The position numbers and the translations under genes were made by a program. Positions 1 to 9,277 of a stretch of DNA of 64,000 bases are shown piece after piece. The notes beneath the pieces are model-generated. The model worked only from the letters and a program-made list of their open reading frames with translations. It had not been told where the DNA came from and made no database searches. Source of the stretch: Thalassococcus sp. S3 (GTDB taxonomy: Bacteria; Pseudomonadota; Alphaproteobacteria; Rhodobacterales; Rhodobacteraceae); contig NZ_CP022303.1 in NCBI RefSeq assembly GCF_004216475.1, positions 1,116,001 through 1,180,000 on the forward strand. The letters are read 5' to 3'. Positions within the stretch are counted from its first letter, which is position 1; every line of letters starts with the position of its first letter.

Positions 1-1085
1 TCGAATACGATCACGTTCCGCTTCGCCGCGCCTGTCTTGGTGTCCGCGATCGCCTCATTGATCTGATCGAGGGTCCAGGTTCCCGAAATCAGCTCGTCCA
101 GCTTGAGCCGCCCTTGCTGATAAAGATCCACCATCCAGGGAATATCCCGCTGGATGACCACATCGCCCATCTTGGACCCGATAAGGCCCTGGCCGACAGC
201 GGCCATCATCACCGGTTCATAGGTTGCTTTCGCTCCCGAATGCGGCATCCCGATGAGGATCGCGCGCCCCGCGCGCCCCAGATAGCGCAGCGCCTGTTCA
301 TAGGCGGGAATGGCACCCACCGTGACAATCACTGCGTCCGCGCCGCGCCCGCCCAAGGCTTTGTAGGACGCGCGCCAGGGCGACTTGTCCGTTGCCAGAA
401 CGCCATGCGTCGCACCGAAGCTTTTGGCGATCTCAAGCTTCTCCTCGGTCATGTCCACCGCCACGATCCGCCTCGCCCCGGCGATCCTTGCGCCTTGTAT
501 CGCGTTCAGCCCGACACCCCCGGCGCCGATCACGACCACGTCCTGACCCGCGCGCAAGCCCGCCGCATTCACTACGGCGCCGACGCCGGTGATCACGCCG
601 CAGGACAAAAGACATGCGGCGGGGCGGGACATTTCGGTGGGAATTTTTACGATCTGGCCCTGATGTACCACAACCTTTTCGGCAAAGGCGCCACAGGACA
701 TGGCCTGATCGACCTTGCTGCCGTCTACGGTCGTGATCGGACCCGCTGTCGTGTCAAAGCGCCCCTCGCAGACGGTGGGTTTGCCGCTTGCGCAGGTCGG
801 GCAGGTTCCGCAGGACCGGATAAGCGTGACCACCACGGCGTCGCCCACCGCGACATTCGACACACCGTCGCCGATCGCGGTGATCTGGCCCGCGGCTTCA
901 TGACCGTAAACCGCCGGCAGATGCCCACCCCAAGCGCCTTCCGCATACGAGATATCGGAGTGACAGATCGCGACCGCATCTAGGGTCACCTCGACCTCGC
1001 CCATTGCGGGGGCCGCGAGTTTGATATCCTCGATCACAAGCGGGGCGCCGTGATCATGGCATACGGCGGCTTTGATGGTTTGCAT
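1..1085 (-). CDS. Zinc-dependent alcohol dehydrogenase, 3' end cut by window
   Basis: Medium-chain Zn/NAD(P)-dependent alcohol dehydrogenase. The frame stays open from ATG at 1085 to base 1, so the C-terminal end lies outside the window. Visible are the catalytic zinc ligands Cys41 (AICHSD) and the GHE motif at 61-63, a four-cysteine structural zinc lobe (Cys92, 95, 98, 106; C-x2-C-x2-C-x7-C), and the Rossmann glycines of GAGGVG. The lobe and size fit the class III / aryl-alcohol branch, but the substrate cannot be read from sequence. It lies 87 bp downstream of the Tet-type exporter on the same strand, so it may be read with the pca operon. Start chosen at ATG after a GGAAGAG stretch. Confidence 0.88.
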   Translation of the reverse strand, partial: MQTIKAAVCHDHGAPLVIEDIKLAAPAMGEVEVTLDAVAICHSDISYAEGAWGGHLPAVYGHEAAGQITAIGDGVSNVAVGDAVVVTLIRSCGTCPTCASGKPTVCEGRFDTTAGPITTVDGSKVDQAMSCGAFAEKVVVHQGQIVKIPTEMSRPAACLLSCGVITGVGAVVNAAGLRAGQDVVVIGAGGVGLNAIQGARIAGARRIVAVDMTEEKLEIAKSFGATHGVLATDKSPWRASYKALGGRGADAVIVTVGAIPAYEQALRYLGRAGRAILIGMPHSGAKATYEPVMMAAVGQGLIGSKMGDVVIQRDIPWMVDLYQQGRLKLDELISGTWTLDQINEAIADTKTGAAKRNVIVF

Positions 1086-1172
1086 GGGCTCTTCCCTCGT
1101 CCAGGTCTTGATGTCGACGTTGACCGCAGCATTGCAGGCCCGCAAGTCGGAAAGCGCCATGCGACGCCGCGT

Positions 1173-2375
1173 TTAAGTCATGCCAGACGGCCGTCTTGCG
1201 AAAATCACCAGCGCCACGCCCACCAGAACCATCGACAGCAAAAACGGTGCGCCGGGCAGGTAAACGGGGGTGTTGGGGGCCGTGAAAAGAGCAAAGGTGG
1301 AGGTCATCGTCAGCGGCGCAAGGATGGTCGCCAAAGCGTTCATGCTGCCCAAAACCCCCTGAAGTTCCCCTTGAGCGTCGTTGCTAACCCTTTGTGACAT
1401 CATCCCCTGAAGCGCGGGCGTGATGACAGCGCCCAGGGCCGCGAGCGGGGTGAGAACCAGGGCAATCGCTCCGCTGCTGATGATCGCAATCAGGCCAAAG
1501 ACCAGAATGTCGAAGACATGACCGTAGATAACGGTCCTCCGCTCTCCCCACCATCTCAACACCAGCCGGATCAGACCGCCTTGCACAATGGCCATCATGA
1601 TCCCGAACAGAGCCAGCGACAGGCCGATCGTCTGCGCGCTCCAGCCAAATCGCTCTTGTGTATAGAAGGACCAGACCGACGGATAGACGTTAAAGGCTAC
1701 CTGATAAATGAAATAGACGGCCAGCAAGTGACCGATCCCTGGCAGTTTTGCCACCTGCCGAAAGGCGCCCAGCGGATTGGCCCGCCGCCAGTCAAACGGG
1801 CGGCGGATTGCGTCTGTCACCGTCTCTTTCAGGACAAAAAAGCCGAAGACGGTGTTCAGCGCCGCCAACCCCGCCGCTGCATAGAACGGCGCGCGGGGTC
1901 CCAGCTCTCCCAAAAAGCCGCCGATCAGGGGGCCGAGAACAAATCCCGCTCCGAAGCCGGCTCCGATCAGTCCGAAATTCGCGGCCTTTTCGTGTGGTTT
2001 CGAGATATCGGCCATATAAGCGCTTGCGGTGGCGTAGCTTGCCGCCGTGATGCCGCCCACGATACGGGCCACGATCAGCAGCATCATGCTTCCGGCGGTG
2101 GCCATAAGGAAGTAGCTCAACGACATGAACCCGAGCGAGATCAGAAGGATCGGCCGACGCCCGTACCGGTCCGACAGGCTGCCGAGTGTGGGACCGAAGA
2201 GAAACTGCATCACGGCATAGATCGTTGAAAGAATGCCGCCCCAGACGGCCGCACCGGCCAGCGTGCCCCCTTCTATGTCGCGGATCAGGTCGGGCATGAC
2301 CGGCACGATCAGCCCGATGCCCATCGCATCCAGCATCACGTTCGTCATGATGAAGAGAACGGGCAGGCGGATCAC
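1173..2375 (-). CDS. TCR/Tet-family MFS exporter
   Basis: Twelve-helix major facilitator transporter of the tetracycline-resistance (DHA1) type, 400 aa, the normal family length. MFS motif A is clear near residues 65-80 (GSLSDRYGRRP) between helices 2 and 3, and the N-terminus MLDAMGIGLIVPVMPDL is typical of TetA-like proteins. Its ATG overlaps the stop of pcaB by 4 nt, so it is translationally coupled to the protocatechuate genes. That context suggests export of an aromatic compound or a pathway intermediate rather than a dedicated antibiotic resistance role; this is inference, and the substrate is unknown. Confidence 0.88.
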   Translation of the reverse strand: MIRLPVLFIMTNVMLDAMGIGLIVPVMPDLIRDIEGGTLAGAAVWGGILSTIYAVMQFLFGPTLGSLSDRYGRRPILLISLGFMSLSYFLMATAGSMMLLIVARIVGGITAASYATASAYMADISKPHEKAANFGLIGAGFGAGFVLGPLIGGFLGELGPRAPFYAAAGLAALNTVFGFFVLKETVTDAIRRPFDWRRANPLGAFRQVAKLPGIGHLLAVYFIYQVAFNVYPSVWSFYTQERFGWSAQTIGLSLALFGIMMAIVQGGLIRLVLRWWGERRTVIYGHVFDILVFGLIAIISSGAIALVLTPLAALGAVITPALQGMMSQRVSNDAQGELQGVLGSMNALATILAPLTMTSTFALFTAPNTPVYLPGAPFLLSMVLVGVALVIFARRPSGMT

Positions 2376-3763
2376 GTATGGCCCGCCAGGGTTTCCCGCA
2401 CCTTGCGGGCAAAGCGCTGTGCATCATCCGGCGCGTTTCCAAGGCTGCGCGCGGGATCAAAGATCGCGTCGATCTCCAGCTCCGGCCAATCCCGCGCGAC
2501 AAGTGCTTGCAATGTCACCCCGTCTTTCGATGCCTCCTGGCAGAGCGCCTTGGTGGCGGCCTGAGCCTCCGGGCGTGGCATCCGCGCGGCCAGCGCAAAG
2601 CTAAGCTGTTCTGCATGGATCAGGCCCAAAGGATCGAACCCGGCCGCCATCTGTGCGGGTTGCGGCACAAGCTGCTCCAGCATGGGCAGGGCAGCCTGCA
2701 AGGATGTGGCCGTGCCCAGAAGGATCTGGGGCAGGCACATCCATTCGGTGAACCAGGCCGCCCCGTCGCGCTGATCGCGATGGATCGCGGCACCTTGGAG
2801 GGTGCTGTTCAAGCCGATCACATGCCGTGCCGTGGCGATTAGGACCGACGCAGCAACGGGATTTTGCTTTTGCGGCATGGTCGAGGACGATCCAGCTGCG
2901 TCCAGGCGCACAAAGCCCGCATTCGGATCTACGAAGTTTCGAACATCCTCGCCAATTTTACCCACAGAAAGACACAGCCTGACCGCCCAATCCGCGACCT
3001 TCAGAACCGGTGTGCGGTCCGTGTGCCAACTCCGCCCCGGGTCGCCCAGCCCCAGCGCATCCGCAAGTGCGGCGCGGGTTTCTGCAGGGGCAGGCCCCAA
3101 AGCGCTGGCCGTTCCTGCAGCGCCGGAAAGTGAGACAAGCAAAGCCTTTGCGCGTAAATCTTCAAGCTCGTTCAAAAGGGCCAGAAGGGGCGCGCCCCAT
3201 TCCGCCACCGCGGCGCCAAAGCTTGTTGGCGTTGCGGGCTGGCCGTAGGTTCGTGCGGGCATCGGTGTTGAGGCGTTTTCTTCGCAAAGCGTTGCAAGGC
3301 GTTGAAGAACCGCCTTTAAGTCGCTCTCGAAAAGGGCAAGTGTCTGTCTGAGACGCAGCATGAGGCCGGTATCTATAATATCTTGCGACGTCGCACCCCA
3401 GTGAACGTATTGCGCATGTTCAGGGGCCTGCATTTCCTGCCGGAAAACGCGCAATAAAGCGGGAATGGAAACCCCGTTCTGTCCGGTTTCCGCGGTCAGC
3501 GCCGCGGGATCCACTTGCACTTCCATCGCCGCACGCTGGATCGCGTGGGCGCTTACCTCGGGGATGATGCCTTGCGCCGCCTGCACCTTGGCCAACGCCC
3601 CTTCGACGAGAAGCATGGCCCGCAAGGCTGCCGTGTCTGAAAAAAGCCGTCCGACATCACCTGTCGGAAAGAGATCCGAGAAGAGCAGACTGTCCTGCAC
3701 CGCACCCGCCATCAGGCGCGGGTCCGTGGATGAGGCAGACAGGCTGATGCCCTGAGATAACAC
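2372..3763 (-). CDS. pcaB: 3-carboxy-cis,cis-muconate cycloisomerase
   Basis: Second step of the protocatechuate branch of the beta-ketoadipate pathway: cyclises 3-carboxy-cis,cis-muconate to 4-carboxymuconolactone. A member of the fumarase/aspartase superfamily, shown by the signature GSSTMPQKQNP (roughly residues 281-292). The 463-aa frame from 3763 may be slightly too long; MAGAVQDSLLF at 3712 is an alternative start closer to the usual N-terminus. It follows pcaG after 13 nt and overlaps the exporter by 4 nt. The other pca enzymes are directly upstream, making the assignment firm. Confidence 0.93.
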   Translation of the reverse strand: MLSQGISLSASSTDPRLMAGAVQDSLLFSDLFPTGDVGRLFSDTAALRAMLLVEGALAKVQAAQGIIPEVSAHAIQRAAMEVQVDPAALTAETGQNGVSIPALLRVFRQEMQAPEHAQYVHWGATSQDIIDTGLMLRLRQTLALFESDLKAVLQRLATLCEENASTPMPARTYGQPATPTSFGAAVAEWGAPLLALLNELEDLRAKALLVSLSGAAGTASALGPAPAETRAALADALGLGDPGRSWHTDRTPVLKVADWAVRLCLSVGKIGEDVRNFVDPNAGFVRLDAAGSSSTMPQKQNPVAASVLIATARHVIGLNSTLQGAAIHRDQRDGAAWFTEWMCLPQILLGTATSLQAALPMLEQLVPQPAQMAAGFDPLGLIHAEQLSFALAARMPRPEAQAATKALCQEASKDGVTLQALVARDWPELEIDAIFDPARSLGNAPDDAQRFARKVRETLAGHT

Positions 3764-3776
3764 GAAAAACGGCGCA

Positions 3777-4343
3777 TCAGATATCCAGAAACACAGTCTC
3801 GCCGTCGCCCTGAAGGCGAATGTCGAACCGCCAGGTCGCTTGTCCCTCGGGCCTTGCCATCAGGGTCCTGACCCGGTCGCGATGTTCGATCCGGTTCAGG
3901 ACCGGATCGTCGCTGTGGTCGTCGCCCTCGAAATAAAGCCGGGTCTGAAGGCCGATATTGATACCCCGTGCCACGATCCAAAGCGCAATATGGGGAGATT
4001 GGTTGCCCACGCGGCCAGGTTTGATGGTGTTGAGCGTCCAGATCCCCGTCTCCTGATCTGCGGCCAGTCTTGCAAAACCCTGCGCGCCGGGACCAAAGGT
4101 GCCGTCCGCGCCCGCCTGCCAGCTTTCCAGCATGACATCGCGCAGGGGAACGCCAAGCCCGTCAAGAACTTGTCCGGTGATCGTAATGCGCTCTCCCGGT
4201 GCATCTTCGGGGTAGGGCTGGCGGCCGAGGTCTTCTTTGTAAATGCCTTCGATACCGGCGAAATTCGGGGTGCAGCCGATATGGACATAAGGTCCAGCCG
4301 TCTGCGAAGCGGTCTCGGTCAGGTCGGTCAGGTGCTGCACCAT
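3777..4343 (-). CDS. pcaG: Protocatechuate 3,4-dioxygenase alpha subunit
   Basis: Alpha subunit of the intradiol ring-cleaving dioxygenase that, with PcaH, opens protocatechuate to 3-carboxy-cis,cis-muconate. 188 aa from ATG at 4343, with the N-terminal TASQTAGPYVHIG motif of PcaG. The open frame extends further upstream to 4418, but that part is inside pcaH; the chosen ATG sits one base after the pcaH stop, the usual coupled arrangement. The alpha subunit lacks the iron ligands, which are in PcaH. Confidence 0.95.
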   Translation of the reverse strand: MVQHLTDLTETASQTAGPYVHIGCTPNFAGIEGIYKEDLGRQPYPEDAPGERITITGQVLDGLGVPLRDVMLESWQAGADGTFGPGAQGFARLAADQETGIWTLNTIKPGRVGNQSPHIALWIVARGINIGLQTRLYFEGDDHSDDPVLNRIEHRDRVRTLMARPEGQATWRFDIRLQGDGETVFLDI

Positions 4344-4344
4344 C

Positions 4345-5055
4345 TCAGAACCCTTCTGGCCGGTTTTCGAACATCGTCTGCCGTTGCCCGCGCAGCACGA
4401 TGTCGAAGCGATAGGCAAGACAATCCATCGGCAGGGCGCGGGTCATGTCCAGCGGGGCCACCAGACGGTCCACCGCCTGAGGATCAGGGATCGTAGCCAC
4501 GATCGGGCAGCGCGCGATGAGCGGGTCGCCTTCGAAATACATCTGTGTGATCAGACGCTGACCAAAGCTCGGCCCGAAAAGCGAGAAATGCACATGGGCC
4601 GGGCGCCAGTCGTTCACGCCGTTGGGCCAGGGATAGGCGCCAGGGCGAATGGTCAGGAATTCGTAGGCGCCGGCCTCGTCGGTGATCGTGCGACCGCACC
4701 CGCCAAAATTGTCATCCAGCGGCGCAAGATAGCCATCTTTCTTATGGCGATAGCGTCCGCCTGCATTGGCTTGCCAGATCTCTATCAGCGCCCCCGGCAC
4801 CGGGCGCCCGAACTGGTCCATCACCCGGCCATGCAGGATCACCCGTTCGCCGATGGCGGGCGTTCCGGTGAAATTGAGGATCAGGTTGTTGTCGTGCTCT
4901 CCCAGCAGATCGTGGCCAAAGACCGGCCCCGTTTCCTCCGTCGCTCTGGTGGGCAGCGACAGGAGCGGCAGACGTGGACTGCGCGGCACGCTGGATTTGT
5001 AGCCGGGCGCGTAAGGGACCGGATGCGCGGCGCGGTTGCGGGGCAGCAAGGTCAC
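4345..5055 (-). CDS. pcaH: Protocatechuate 3,4-dioxygenase beta subunit
   Basis: Catalytic, iron-carrying subunit of protocatechuate 3,4-dioxygenase, 236 aa. The expected Fe(III) ligands are visible: tyrosines around YRHKKDGY and GAYPW, and the two histidines of [28 protein letters not shown] is the intradiol dioxygenase signature. Its ATG overlaps the stop of pcaC by 4 nt. With pcaG it forms the (alpha-beta)n enzyme that commits protocatechuate to ring cleavage. Confidence 0.96.
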   Translation of the reverse strand: MTLLPRNRAAHPVPYAPGYKSSVPRSPRLPLLSLPTRATEETGPVFGHDLLGEHDNNLILNFTGTPAIGERVILHGRVMDQFGRPVPGALIEIWQANAGGRYRHKKDGYLAPLDDNFGGCGRTITDEAGAYEFLTIRPGAYPWPNGVNDWRPAHVHFSLFGPSFGQRLITQMYFEGDPLIARCPIVATIPDPQAVDRLVAPLDMTRALPMDCLAYRFDIVLRGQRQTMFENRPEGF

Positions 5056-5432
5056 GGCTTGTCCTCCATCTCGGCCAGCGTCGCCTTGGCCAGCTTGATG
5101 GCGTGGTTGGCGCGCGGCACGCCGGCATAGATGGCAACGTGCTGGAACGCCTCCATAATATCGCGCGGGCTGGCTCCGGTGTTTCTGGTGGCGCGGACAT
5201 GCATCGGGATCTCGTCGAAATTGCCCATCGCGGCCAGCAAGGCCAGCGTCAGCATTGATCGTTCCCGCGGGCTGATCGCGTCAGAGGCCCAGACATTGCC
5301 CCAGGCGCTCTCGGTGATCAGGTCTTGAAACGGCTGGTCGAGCGGCGTTTTCGCGGCTTCTGCGCGATCTACATGCGCGTCGCCCAGCACGCGGCGGCGC
5401 ACCTCCATGCCTTTGGCGTGACGCTCAGACAT
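5052..5432 (-). CDS. pcaC: 4-carboxymuconolactone decarboxylase
   Basis: Decarboxylates 4-carboxymuconolactone to beta-ketoadipate enol-lactone. 126 aa, the standard length of the AhpD-like PcaC family, with the conserved stretch [13 protein letters not shown] and [13 protein letters not shown]. The start chosen is ATG at 5432 ([18 protein letters not shown]); an in-frame TTG two codons earlier is less likely. It overlaps the pcaD end by 8 nt and pcaH by 4 nt. Confidence 0.95.
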   Translation of the reverse strand: MSERHAKGMEVRRRVLGDAHVDRAEAAKTPLDQPFQDLITESAWGNVWASDAISPRERSMLTLALLAAMGNFDEIPMHVRATRNTGASPRDIMEAFQHVAIYAGVPRANHAIKLAKATLAEMEDKP

Positions 5433-6213
5433 GGCCAACCTCTTTCAGAAACCGGATGAGCACGTCGGCATATTCTTCGGGCTTTTCGACACAGGGGAGA
5501 TGACCGGCGCGGCGGATGACGTGGAATTGCGAGCCGGGGATCAGGTCCACCGTCTCCCGCACCAGATCGGGCGGGGTCGAGCCATCCTCGTCCCCGGCAA
5601 TGCCCAGCGTCGGCAGGCGCAGAGCGCTAGTTGGGGTGTAGAAATCCGTACCGGAGATCGCGGCGGAGCATCCGATATAGCCCTCATCCTCTTGCCGCGT
5701 CAGCATATTCCGCCAGAGGCCCAGTTCGGGTTTGGCGCGGAAATCGGCGCTGAACCAACGTTCCATCACCGCATCGGCAAGGCTTTCGATTCCACCCGCT
5801 TTGACACCTGCGATCCGCTCGTCCCAGAGCTCTCGATGGCCGATCTTGGCGCCGGTATTCGACAGAACCATCGCCCGGATCAGATCGAGCCGCTTGGCCG
5901 CCAAGCCCTGGGCGATCATGCCGCCGATGGACAGGCCCACGAATACGCAGTCCTTTACTTCTAGCAGGTCGAGCAGTTGTTCCGCGTCCCGCACCAGCGA
6001 TCCCATGGAATAGGGCGCGCGGGGCAGGGAGGACAGACCATGCCCGCGCTTGTCGTAGCGGATGATCTTCAGACCGGAGGGCAGCAAGGGCAGGATCGGA
6101 TCCCAGAGCCGCATGTCGGTGCCAAGCGAATTGGCGAAGACAAGCGGCGCGCCATGCGGGTCGCCGTCGATCCGGCAATGCAGTTGGACCTCTCCGAAAT
6201 CGGCGATCTTCAT
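5425..6213 (-). CDS. pcaD: 3-oxoadipate enol-lactonase
   Basis: Alpha/beta hydrolase that opens beta-ketoadipate enol-lactone to beta-ketoadipate; first gene of the pcaDCHGB operon. 262 aa from ATG at 6213, which has a strong Shine-Dalgarno (AGGGGAGG) 7 nt upstream; the longer frame up to 6306 is unlikely to be translated. Nucleophile serine in GLSIGG, acid in GDEDGSTP and the catalytic histidine in RAGHLPCVE are all present. No pcaQ regulator gene is adjacent; the 93 bp before it must hold the operon promoter. Confidence 0.95.
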   Translation of the reverse strand: MKIADFGEVQLHCRIDGDPHGAPLVFANSLGTDMRLWDPILPLLPSGLKIIRYDKRGHGLSSLPRAPYSMGSLVRDAEQLLDLLEVKDCVFVGLSIGGMIAQGLAAKRLDLIRAMVLSNTGAKIGHRELWDERIAGVKAGGIESLADAVMERWFSADFRAKPELGLWRNMLTRQEDEGYIGCSAAISGTDFYTPTSALRLPTLGIAGDEDGSTPPDLVRETVDLIPGSQFHVIRRAGHLPCVEKPEEYADVLIRFLKEVGHV

Positions 6214-6306
6214 TCTATCCTCCCCTTTGCGCGCATCTAAGCGGGCCGGGGCGGTAAGGTAAAGCACGCTTGCAGATCGGATGTGCCAGACGCGTCGGAA
6301 TTGCAA

Positions 6307-7488
6307 TCAAGGCCGCTTGAGACGGATATGTGCCATGATCTGACCATGATCGGAGGCCAGTTTGTTGTAAGGCGCTTCGGGATGGCTGCCATCGGTGAGG
6401 TGGTCGTTGAAGGTACTGAAATACTCCATCTCGCCGATATGGCCGGGAAAATCGGCCAGGAAATCGCGGGAGAGATAGATCTGGTCGATGCTCTCGTAAA
6501 CGCCGCCAAAGGCGGTCGTATAGACCATGTCACGCAGGGATTTGCGGGCAAACAGCTTTTCAGCGGAATGCAGGCGGACCCTTTCGATATCTTCGGTGAT
6601 CTGTGTGTTTTCTGCGTCGGTATAGCGATCGCGCGGGCTTTCGGCGTCGTGGCGCAGCATCCAGGCATAGTTCTTGAACGGGACTTCCCCGCTGATGATC
6701 TCGCTGCTGACAGCATGCTCGCCGTCGTTAAAGTCACCCAAGGCGATCACCGGATGGCCGGATTGCAGCTCAGCCACGATGGCGTCGCGCAGCACCCACG
6801 CCTCTGCCATCCGGCGCAGTGCGGCACGCAGGGATCCCAAGGCCCGTCCGGTCGGATCATAGTTGGTCAGATCCGCCTCGGGTGCAAAGGTCGCGCCATC
6901 GGGGCGCAGGTACTCGCCCAGCTTTGACTTCAGATGGCAGTTAAACACGGTCACGACCCTTCCGCCGATCGGCACCCGGGCCTTGAGGATCGGGCGGGAG
7001 AGGCGGGTGAGCCGGAAATCACCGGCACCATCGGCAAAGGGGATCGTCAGCGGCTCGGGCAGGTCCTGGATGACTTCCGGCGGTTCGGCAAATCCGGGAC
7101 GAGAGAGGAGCGCCAAGCCAGGACGTCGCTTGCCGGGTCCACCGTCGGAGGTATTGGGCGCAAAGGCCAGTTCTGCATCCGCATAGCCGTCAAAGCGGAT
7201 CCGGTCGAAAATCGCGCGCCGGTGATAGCGTTTGTCGCGGGAGGGCACGGCATCGGCATTGGCCAGCGCGCCACGACGGTCGGCCTCGGTGATCACATCG
7301 CTGAGCGCCTGAGCCTCAAAGATCTCCTGAAAGCCGACGATATCGGCGTCCATCGTCAGAAGCTGATCGGCCAGCCAATCCTCTTTCCAGGCATATTCCT
7401 CGGGCGTGTAGGACTGGAAGCGATAGTATTCCTGATCCGCACCGATCAGGTTTTTTACGTTGAAGCTGGCAATGGTGAACAGGGTCAT
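6307..7488 (-). CDS. Endonuclease/exonuclease/phosphatase-family protein
   Basis: 393-aa member of the EEP (DNase I-like) metal-dependent phosphodiesterase superfamily. The catalytic landmarks are readable in order: SFNVKNL near the N-terminus, DADIVGFQEI (metal-binding glutamate), GDFNDGE (Asp/Asn pair), and the C-terminal SDHGQIMAHI (His/Asp). No signal peptide is seen, so it is probably cytoplasmic; the substrate could be DNA, lipid or sugar phosphates. Its start overlaps the stop of the upstream dehydratase by 4 nt, and it is the last gene of a coupled four-gene operon. Confidence 0.85.
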   Translation of the reverse strand: MTLFTIASFNVKNLIGADQEYYRFQSYTPEEYAWKEDWLADQLLTMDADIVGFQEIFEAQALSDVITEADRRGALANADAVPSRDKRYHRRAIFDRIRFDGYADAELAFAPNTSDGGPGKRRPGLALLSRPGFAEPPEVIQDLPEPLTIPFADGAGDFRLTRLSRPILKARVPIGGRVVTVFNCHLKSKLGEYLRPDGATFAPEADLTNYDPTGRALGSLRAALRRMAEAWVLRDAIVAELQSGHPVIALGDFNDGEHAVSSEIISGEVPFKNYAWMLRHDAESPRDRYTDAENTQITEDIERVRLHSAEKLFARKSLRDMVYTTAFGGVYESIDQIYLSRDFLADFPGHIGEMEYFSTFNDHLTDGSHPEAPYNKLASDHGQIMAHIRLKRP

Positions 7489-8459
7489 GCGGGAAACCGT
7501 GTGAGAGCGTTGACAAAGACTTCGGCATCCACGTTCCCGCCCGAGATGGTGACGATGACGTCCTCCCCCTCGACCGCGTCCGCGTGGAAGAGGGCGGCGG
7601 CCAGCGCCACGGCCCCACCAGGTTCAGCGACAAGCTTGAGCCGCTGGAACGCAAGGCTCATGGCGCGCTGGGCGTCCTCCTCGCTGACAACCAGGCCCGG
7701 TCCGCAGAGACGGTGCATGATCGAGAACGTGATCTCTCCGGGCTGTTCCGTCAGGATCGCATCGCAGAGATTTCCGCCGCTCTGTGTGTTTCGTTCGATC
7801 CTGCCCGAGGCGAGAGAGCGGGTGACATCGTCAAAGCCTTCGGGCTCAACCGGGCGCGGTCGCAGGCCGGGCGCGCGCGCCTCCAGCGCCAGCGCGATGC
7901 CCGATGTCAGCCCGCCGCCGCCGCAACAGATCAGCACGTCAGCCTGCGTCACACCGGCTTCACTGGCCTGTGTTGCGATCTCAAGGCCCACGCTGCCCTG
8001 GCCTGCGATAACCTGCGGTTCGTCGAACGGTTTGATGAGTGTGAGGCCACGGTCCTCGGCGATGCTCGCGCCGATCTTGTTCCGGTCCTCAGTCGCGCGG
8101 TCGTAAAGCACCACTTCCGCGCCCAGGGCTTTGGTGTTGTCGATTTTTAGTCGTGGCGCATCCGATGGCATGACGATCACGGCCGTTGTACCTTGTTGTG
8201 CCGCCGCCAATGCCACGCCTTGCGCGTGATTGCCGCTGGAGAACGCGATCACACCGCGCGCCCGAACCTCCGGGTCCAGCGCGGACAGGGCGGACCAGGC
8301 CCCGCGATATTTGAAGCTGCCTGTGTGCTGGAGGCATTCGGGTTTGACCCACACCCGGCGCCCGGCCATCTCGTCCAGAAAGGGCGAATTCAAAAGCGGC
8401 GTGCGGCGGGCATGCCCCTCAAGGCGCGCGGCGGCGGCGTCGATCATGTCGATATTCAT
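7485..8459 (-). CDS. PLP-dependent threonine/serine (or hydroxyaspartate) dehydratase
   Basis: Fold-type II pyridoxal-phosphate ammonia-lyase, 324 aa, short form without the C-terminal ACT regulatory domain. The PLP lysine lies in TGSFKYRGA (about residue 51), and the phosphate-binding glycine loop is CCGGGGLTSG. Short catabolic enzymes of this type deaminate threonine, serine or threo-3-hydroxyaspartate; which one applies is not decidable here. It overlaps both neighbours by 4 nt, so it is co-translated with an alpha/beta hydrolase and an EEP protein. Confidence 0.85.
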   Translation of the reverse strand: MNIDMIDAAAARLEGHARRTPLLNSPFLDEMAGRRVWVKPECLQHTGSFKYRGAWSALSALDPEVRARGVIAFSSGNHAQGVALAAAQQGTTAVIVMPSDAPRLKIDNTKALGAEVVLYDRATEDRNKIGASIAEDRGLTLIKPFDEPQVIAGQGSVGLEIATQASEAGVTQADVLICCGGGGLTSGIALALEARAPGLRPRPVEPEGFDDVTRSLASGRIERNTQSGGNLCDAILTEQPGEITFSIMHRLCGPGLVVSEEDAQRAMSLAFQRLKLVAEPGGAVALAAALFHADAVEGEDVIVTISGGNVDAEVFVNALTRFPA

Positions 8460-9277
8460 TGCAATCTGTCCAACCAGGTATGGAGCGCGCGAAGCGATTG
8501 GGACTCATCCAGAAAGGGTACATGTCCGCGCCCCGGGATTTCGGCGGCGATCATCTTGTCATATCGGACCTGCATCGCCCCGAACGTCGCTGCAGACAAA
8601 AGCTGCGAATTGGCCCCGCGCAGCACGCAGAGCGGGCGTTGGGCAAGAGCGTCCATGAAGGGCCAGAGATCCGGAACCTCGTCGGTGTCTGCGGCCAGGA
8701 TCGCATCGCGCAGCCGCGGGTCGTAGGTCAGGTCGAGGCCATCCTCCGTCTCGACGAAATGCAGTCGCGCTTCGTTTAGCCATCGCGTGTGGGGCACGTT
8801 CTCAAAGGTTGGAAGGGCGGCGGCCAGCCCGTCGGCTGCCTCTTCGTGAGAGCGCCAGCTCGGGCGCCGCCCGATATAGGCGATGATCTGATCGACCGCG
8901 TCCCGTTCGATCACCGGGCCAACGTCGTTCAGCGCAGCCCCGATCACGCGGTCGGGTGCGATGGCGGCCAGGGTCATCGCGATCAATCCGCCACGCGACG
9001 TCCCCAGGATGGCGGCGCGGGCCACGTCCAGATGATCCATCAGTGCGACCACATCCGCGGCTTCCACCGGGATCGTGTAGGTCTGCCAATCCGCCCATTC
9101 CGAGGCGCCCCGCCCACGGTAGTCCAGACGAATAATGCGGCAGCCGGTGAGATGGGGCGCGAGATAGTTGAAATCGCGCCCATCCCTGGTCAATCCGGAC
9201 AGGCAAATCAGCGGCAGCCCCGTGCCCTCATCGGTGTAGTGCAGTGACAGCCCGTCGGGTGCAGAAAAGTAGGGCAT
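8456..9277 (-). CDS. Alpha/beta hydrolase
   Basis: 273-aa alpha/beta hydrolase-fold protein. The nucleophile elbow is GTSRGG (Ser about residue 94), the oxyanion region is LPLICLSGLTRDGRDF, and the distal histidine is in GRGHVPFLDE. YRGRGASEWA is typical of the epoxide hydrolase / haloalkane dehalogenase-like clan. The start ATG shares one base with the stop of the haloacid dehalogenase (TGATG), so the two are coupled. Substrate unknown. Confidence 0.85.
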   Translation of the reverse strand: MPYFSAPDGLSLHYTDEGTGLPLICLSGLTRDGRDFNYLAPHLTGCRIIRLDYRGRGASEWADWQTYTIPVEAADVVALMDHLDVARAAILGTSRGGLIAMTLAAIAPDRVIGAALNDVGPVIERDAVDQIIAYIGRRPSWRSHEEAADGLAAALPTFENVPHTRWLNEARLHFVETEDGLDLTYDPRLRDAILAADTDEVPDLWPFMDALAQRPLCVLRGANSQLLSAATFGAMQVRYDKMIAAEIPGRGHVPFLDESQSLRALHTWLDRLQ

